Assembly (NCBI GenBank): GCA_903924715.1
Contig: CAIYCP010000566.1
Span: 1 to 7,264 of the forward strand
Source of the DNA: an uncultured beta proteobacterium
GTDB lineage: Bacteria; Pseudomonadota; Gammaproteobacteria; Burkholderiales; Burkholderiaceae_B
Length of the DNA: 7,264 nucleotides
Reading direction: 5' to 3'
Every line of letters starts with the position of its first letter. The stretch's first letter is position 1. The translations under genes and the position numbers were made by a program. The notes beneath the pieces are model-generated. The model had not been told where the DNA came from and did not search any database. It saw nothing but the letters and a program-made list of their open reading frames with translations. Below, piece by piece: positions 6,108 to 7,264 of the stretch.

Positions 6108-7070
6108 ATGAACGCACGCCGATTCGTTCTTCAGGCGCTAGGCGCGCTTGCGCTTAGCAGCTGTGTGTCGCTGAGTCACTCTGCCAACGGCCCGCTCAAG
6201 ATGGTCGTCATTGTTGCCCCCGGGGGCAGTGCAGATGCCATGGCCCGGATGGTGGGTGAAAAACTTGGCCCCTTGCTTGATACGATTGCCGTGGTTGAAA
6301 ACAAACCCGGTGCGGGTGGAAATTTAGCAACCCAACTGGTGGCAAAGTCGGCAGCCGATGGCCTGACCTTACTCGTCACAGCCAATAATCACACGATTAA
6401 TCCGACGTTATTTCCCGATGCCGGCTACGCCATCGATGATTTGGTCCCAATCGCCGACCTCATGTGGGGCCCCAGCGTGATCGTCGTCCCCACCAACTCA
6501 CCTTATCAGTCGTTTGATCAACTTCTGGCCGATGCAAAAAAACGCCCAGATGCCATCACCTACGGCAGCGCGGGCATCGGCACCCCGAGCCACATCGCAG
6601 GTGAGCTCCTGAATCAAGCCGCAAACATCAAACTTGCGCATGCCCCGTATCGCGGTTCTGGCCCCTCGTTGACCGATCTAGCGGGCGGTCAGATTCCAGT
6701 CGTACTGTCTTCACTTGTGGCGGCCATGCCACTGATCAAGGCAGGAAAAATCCGCCCCCTTGCTGTGACCTCGATCAAACGCTGGCCAGGAGCCGAGTCA
6801 ATCCCGACCGTCGCCGAGTTTAATTTGGCAAAGTTCGAACACCTCACTTTTATTGGCTTAATGGCCCCGAGAGGGACCACCGCCGTCCAAGCCAATACCC
6901 TGAGCCAAGCAGTCATGAAGGTCTTGGCTGACCCTGCGGTCACCGCTAAGGTCGCAAGCCTAGGCGGTGAGGTCGGCCATATGAATGCGGTCGACTTTAA
7001 GCATTACATTGAGAATGACTACAAGGTCTCAAGGCAGATCGTTCAATCAACCGGCATGAAACCCGAATAA
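6108..7070 (+). CDS. Bug-family (TctC-like) tripartite tricarboxylate transporter receptor, copy 2
   Basis: This 320-residue extracytoplasmic solute receptor has VAPGGSADAMAR (36-47), ENKPGAGG (64-71), YGSAGIGTPSH (152-162), APYRGSGPSL (179-188), GKIRPLAVTS (213-222) and IPTVAEF (232-238), all in Bug order. It is clearly divergent from copy 1, so this is not a recent tandem duplication. The ATG at 6108 is preferred; an in-frame TTG at 6099 would add three residues (MKK). Neither has a clear Shine-Dalgarno, which fits translational coupling to the cupin gene. The N-terminus, MNARRFVLQALGALALSSCV, has paired arginines before a hydrophobic stretch, resembling a Tat signal, and LSSC (16-19), which fits a lipobox. 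It may therefore be Tat-exported, a lipoprotein, or cleaved by signal peptidase I. No TctAB permease gene is in the window. A strong terminator follows 15 bases after the stop. Confidence 0.92.
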   Translation: MNARRFVLQALGALALSSCVSLSHSANGPLKMVVIVAPGGSADAMARMVGEKLGPLLDTIAVVENKPGAGGNLATQLVAKSAADGLTLLVTANNHTINPTLFPDAGYAIDDLVPIADLMWGPSVIVVPTNSPYQSFDQLLADAKKRPDAITYGSAGIGTPSHIAGELLNQAANIKLAHAPYRGSGPSLTDLAGGQIPVVLSSLVAAMPLIKAGKIRPLAVTSIKRWPGAESIPTVAEFNLAKFEHLTFIGLMAPRGTTAVQANTLSQAVMKVLADPAVTAKVASLGGEVGHMNAVDFKHYIENDYKVSRQIVQSTGMKPE

Positions 7071-7085
7071 GACACCGTTTCATAG

Positions 7086-7127
7086 AAAAAGCCAGCGAAT
7101 GAAGCAATCTCATTTACTGGCTTTTTT
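7086..7127. terminator. Bidirectional intrinsic terminator
   Basis: The hairpin pairs AAAAAGCCAG (7086-7095) with CTGGCTTTTT (7117-7126). The stem continues through AATGA (7098-7102) and TCATT (7110-7114) around a seven-base loop, interrupted only by a C-A mismatch and a G-U pair. A T6 run at 7122-7127 follows on the plus strand, and the A5 run at 7086-7090 gives a T-tract on the minus strand. It can end the cupin-Bug2 transcript and also the enoyl-CoA hydratase transcript coming from the right. Confidence 0.88.
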
Positions 7128-7161
7128 ATTTTGACGCGCGACCTGCTAAAAGACTGACAGC

Positions 7162-7232
7162 TTATTTTCCCTTGAATTGCGCTGGGCGTTTTTCTAAGAA
7201 CGCCGCACGGCCTTCTTTGAAATCGTCACTGG
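7162..7232 (-). CDS. Enoyl-CoA hydratase/isomerase (crotonase) family protein, C-terminal fragment
   Basis: Reading the minus strand from 7230, 22 codons (SDDFKEGRAAFLEKRPAQFKGK) end in TAA at 7164-7162. The pattern DFKEG-x-x-AFLEKR-x-x-F-x-G is the characteristic C-terminus of crotonase-superfamily enoyl-CoA hydratases. This tail packs near the acyl-CoA pocket, and the catalytic glutamates lie in the missing part. The rest of the gene, about 240 residues, was lost where adapter sequence replaces genomic sequence at 7233. Which CoA ester it acts on cannot be judged. Confidence 0.8.
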
Positions 7233-7264
7233 AGATCGGAAGAGCGTCGTGTAGGGAAAGAGTG
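7233..7264. other. Illumina TruSeq adapter sequence (artefact, not genomic)
   Basis: The last 32 bases begin AGATCGGAAGAGCGTCGTGT and continue as GAGGGAAAGAGTG-like adapter sequence to the window end (GTAGGGAAAGAGTG at 7251-7264, its first G overlapping nothing genomic). This is the read-through form of the Illumina universal adapter. It interrupts the crotonase reading frame and marks an untrimmed contig end. Confidence 0.97.

Noticed and set aside
5152..6117. Upstream extension of the Bug receptor 1 frame, open on the minus strand to 6117 (650 residues in total)
   Set aside because: This part is antisense to the cupin gene, resembles no protein, and lies before a clear Shine-Dalgarno, start and signal peptide at 5151.

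Overview
The window looks like one end of a draft contig from a betaproteobacterium, most likely Burkholderiales. The evidence is two periplasmic Bug-type (TctC-like) solute receptors with no transporter genes beside them, which is typical of that order, plus moderate GC and dense gene packing. The assignment is inferred from gene content; no rRNA or other phylogenetic marker is present. Both edges cut genes. The last 32 bases match Illumina TruSeq adapter and are not genomic DNA.

Layout, left to right. (1) 1-596, plus strand: the end of a HEPN-domain gene and a complete small nucleotidyltransferase (MNT) gene, forming a HEPN/MNT pair of the HI0074/HI0073 kind, probably a toxin-antitoxin module. 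(2) 684-2222, plus: an exported sulfatase with Ser instead of Cys at the formylglycine position and no cysteine anywhere in the protein. (3) 2235-3485, minus, convergent with it: a radical SAM/SPASM anaerobic sulfatase-maturating enzyme (anSME) with all expected Fe-S cysteines and the catalytic Asp. (4) 3523-4077, minus: a small exported SYLF/Ysc84-domain protein. (5) 4165-5151, minus: Bug receptor 1. (6) 5152-5310: a 159-bp divergent intergenic region. (7) 5311-7070, plus: a two-cupin protein followed closely by Bug receptor 2, probably one operon. (8) 7086-7127: a strong hairpin that can terminate transcription from both sides. (9) 7162-7232, minus: the last 22 codons of an enoyl-CoA hydratase/isomerase family gene, then adapter.

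The clearest functional link is sulfatase plus maturase. The anSME should oxidise Ser78 of the unfolded sulfatase in the cytoplasm to formylglycine before Sec export, giving an active periplasmic sulfate-ester hydrolase that does not need the oxygen-dependent Cys-type route. The divergent Bug/cupin/Bug cluster looks like an uptake-and-processing locus for an unidentified, probably carboxylated, compound. The membrane components of a tripartite tricarboxylate transporter are not in the window.

No tRNA, rRNA, CRISPR array, insertion sequence or phage gene was recognised. The longest stretch without a gene is the 159-bp divergent region.
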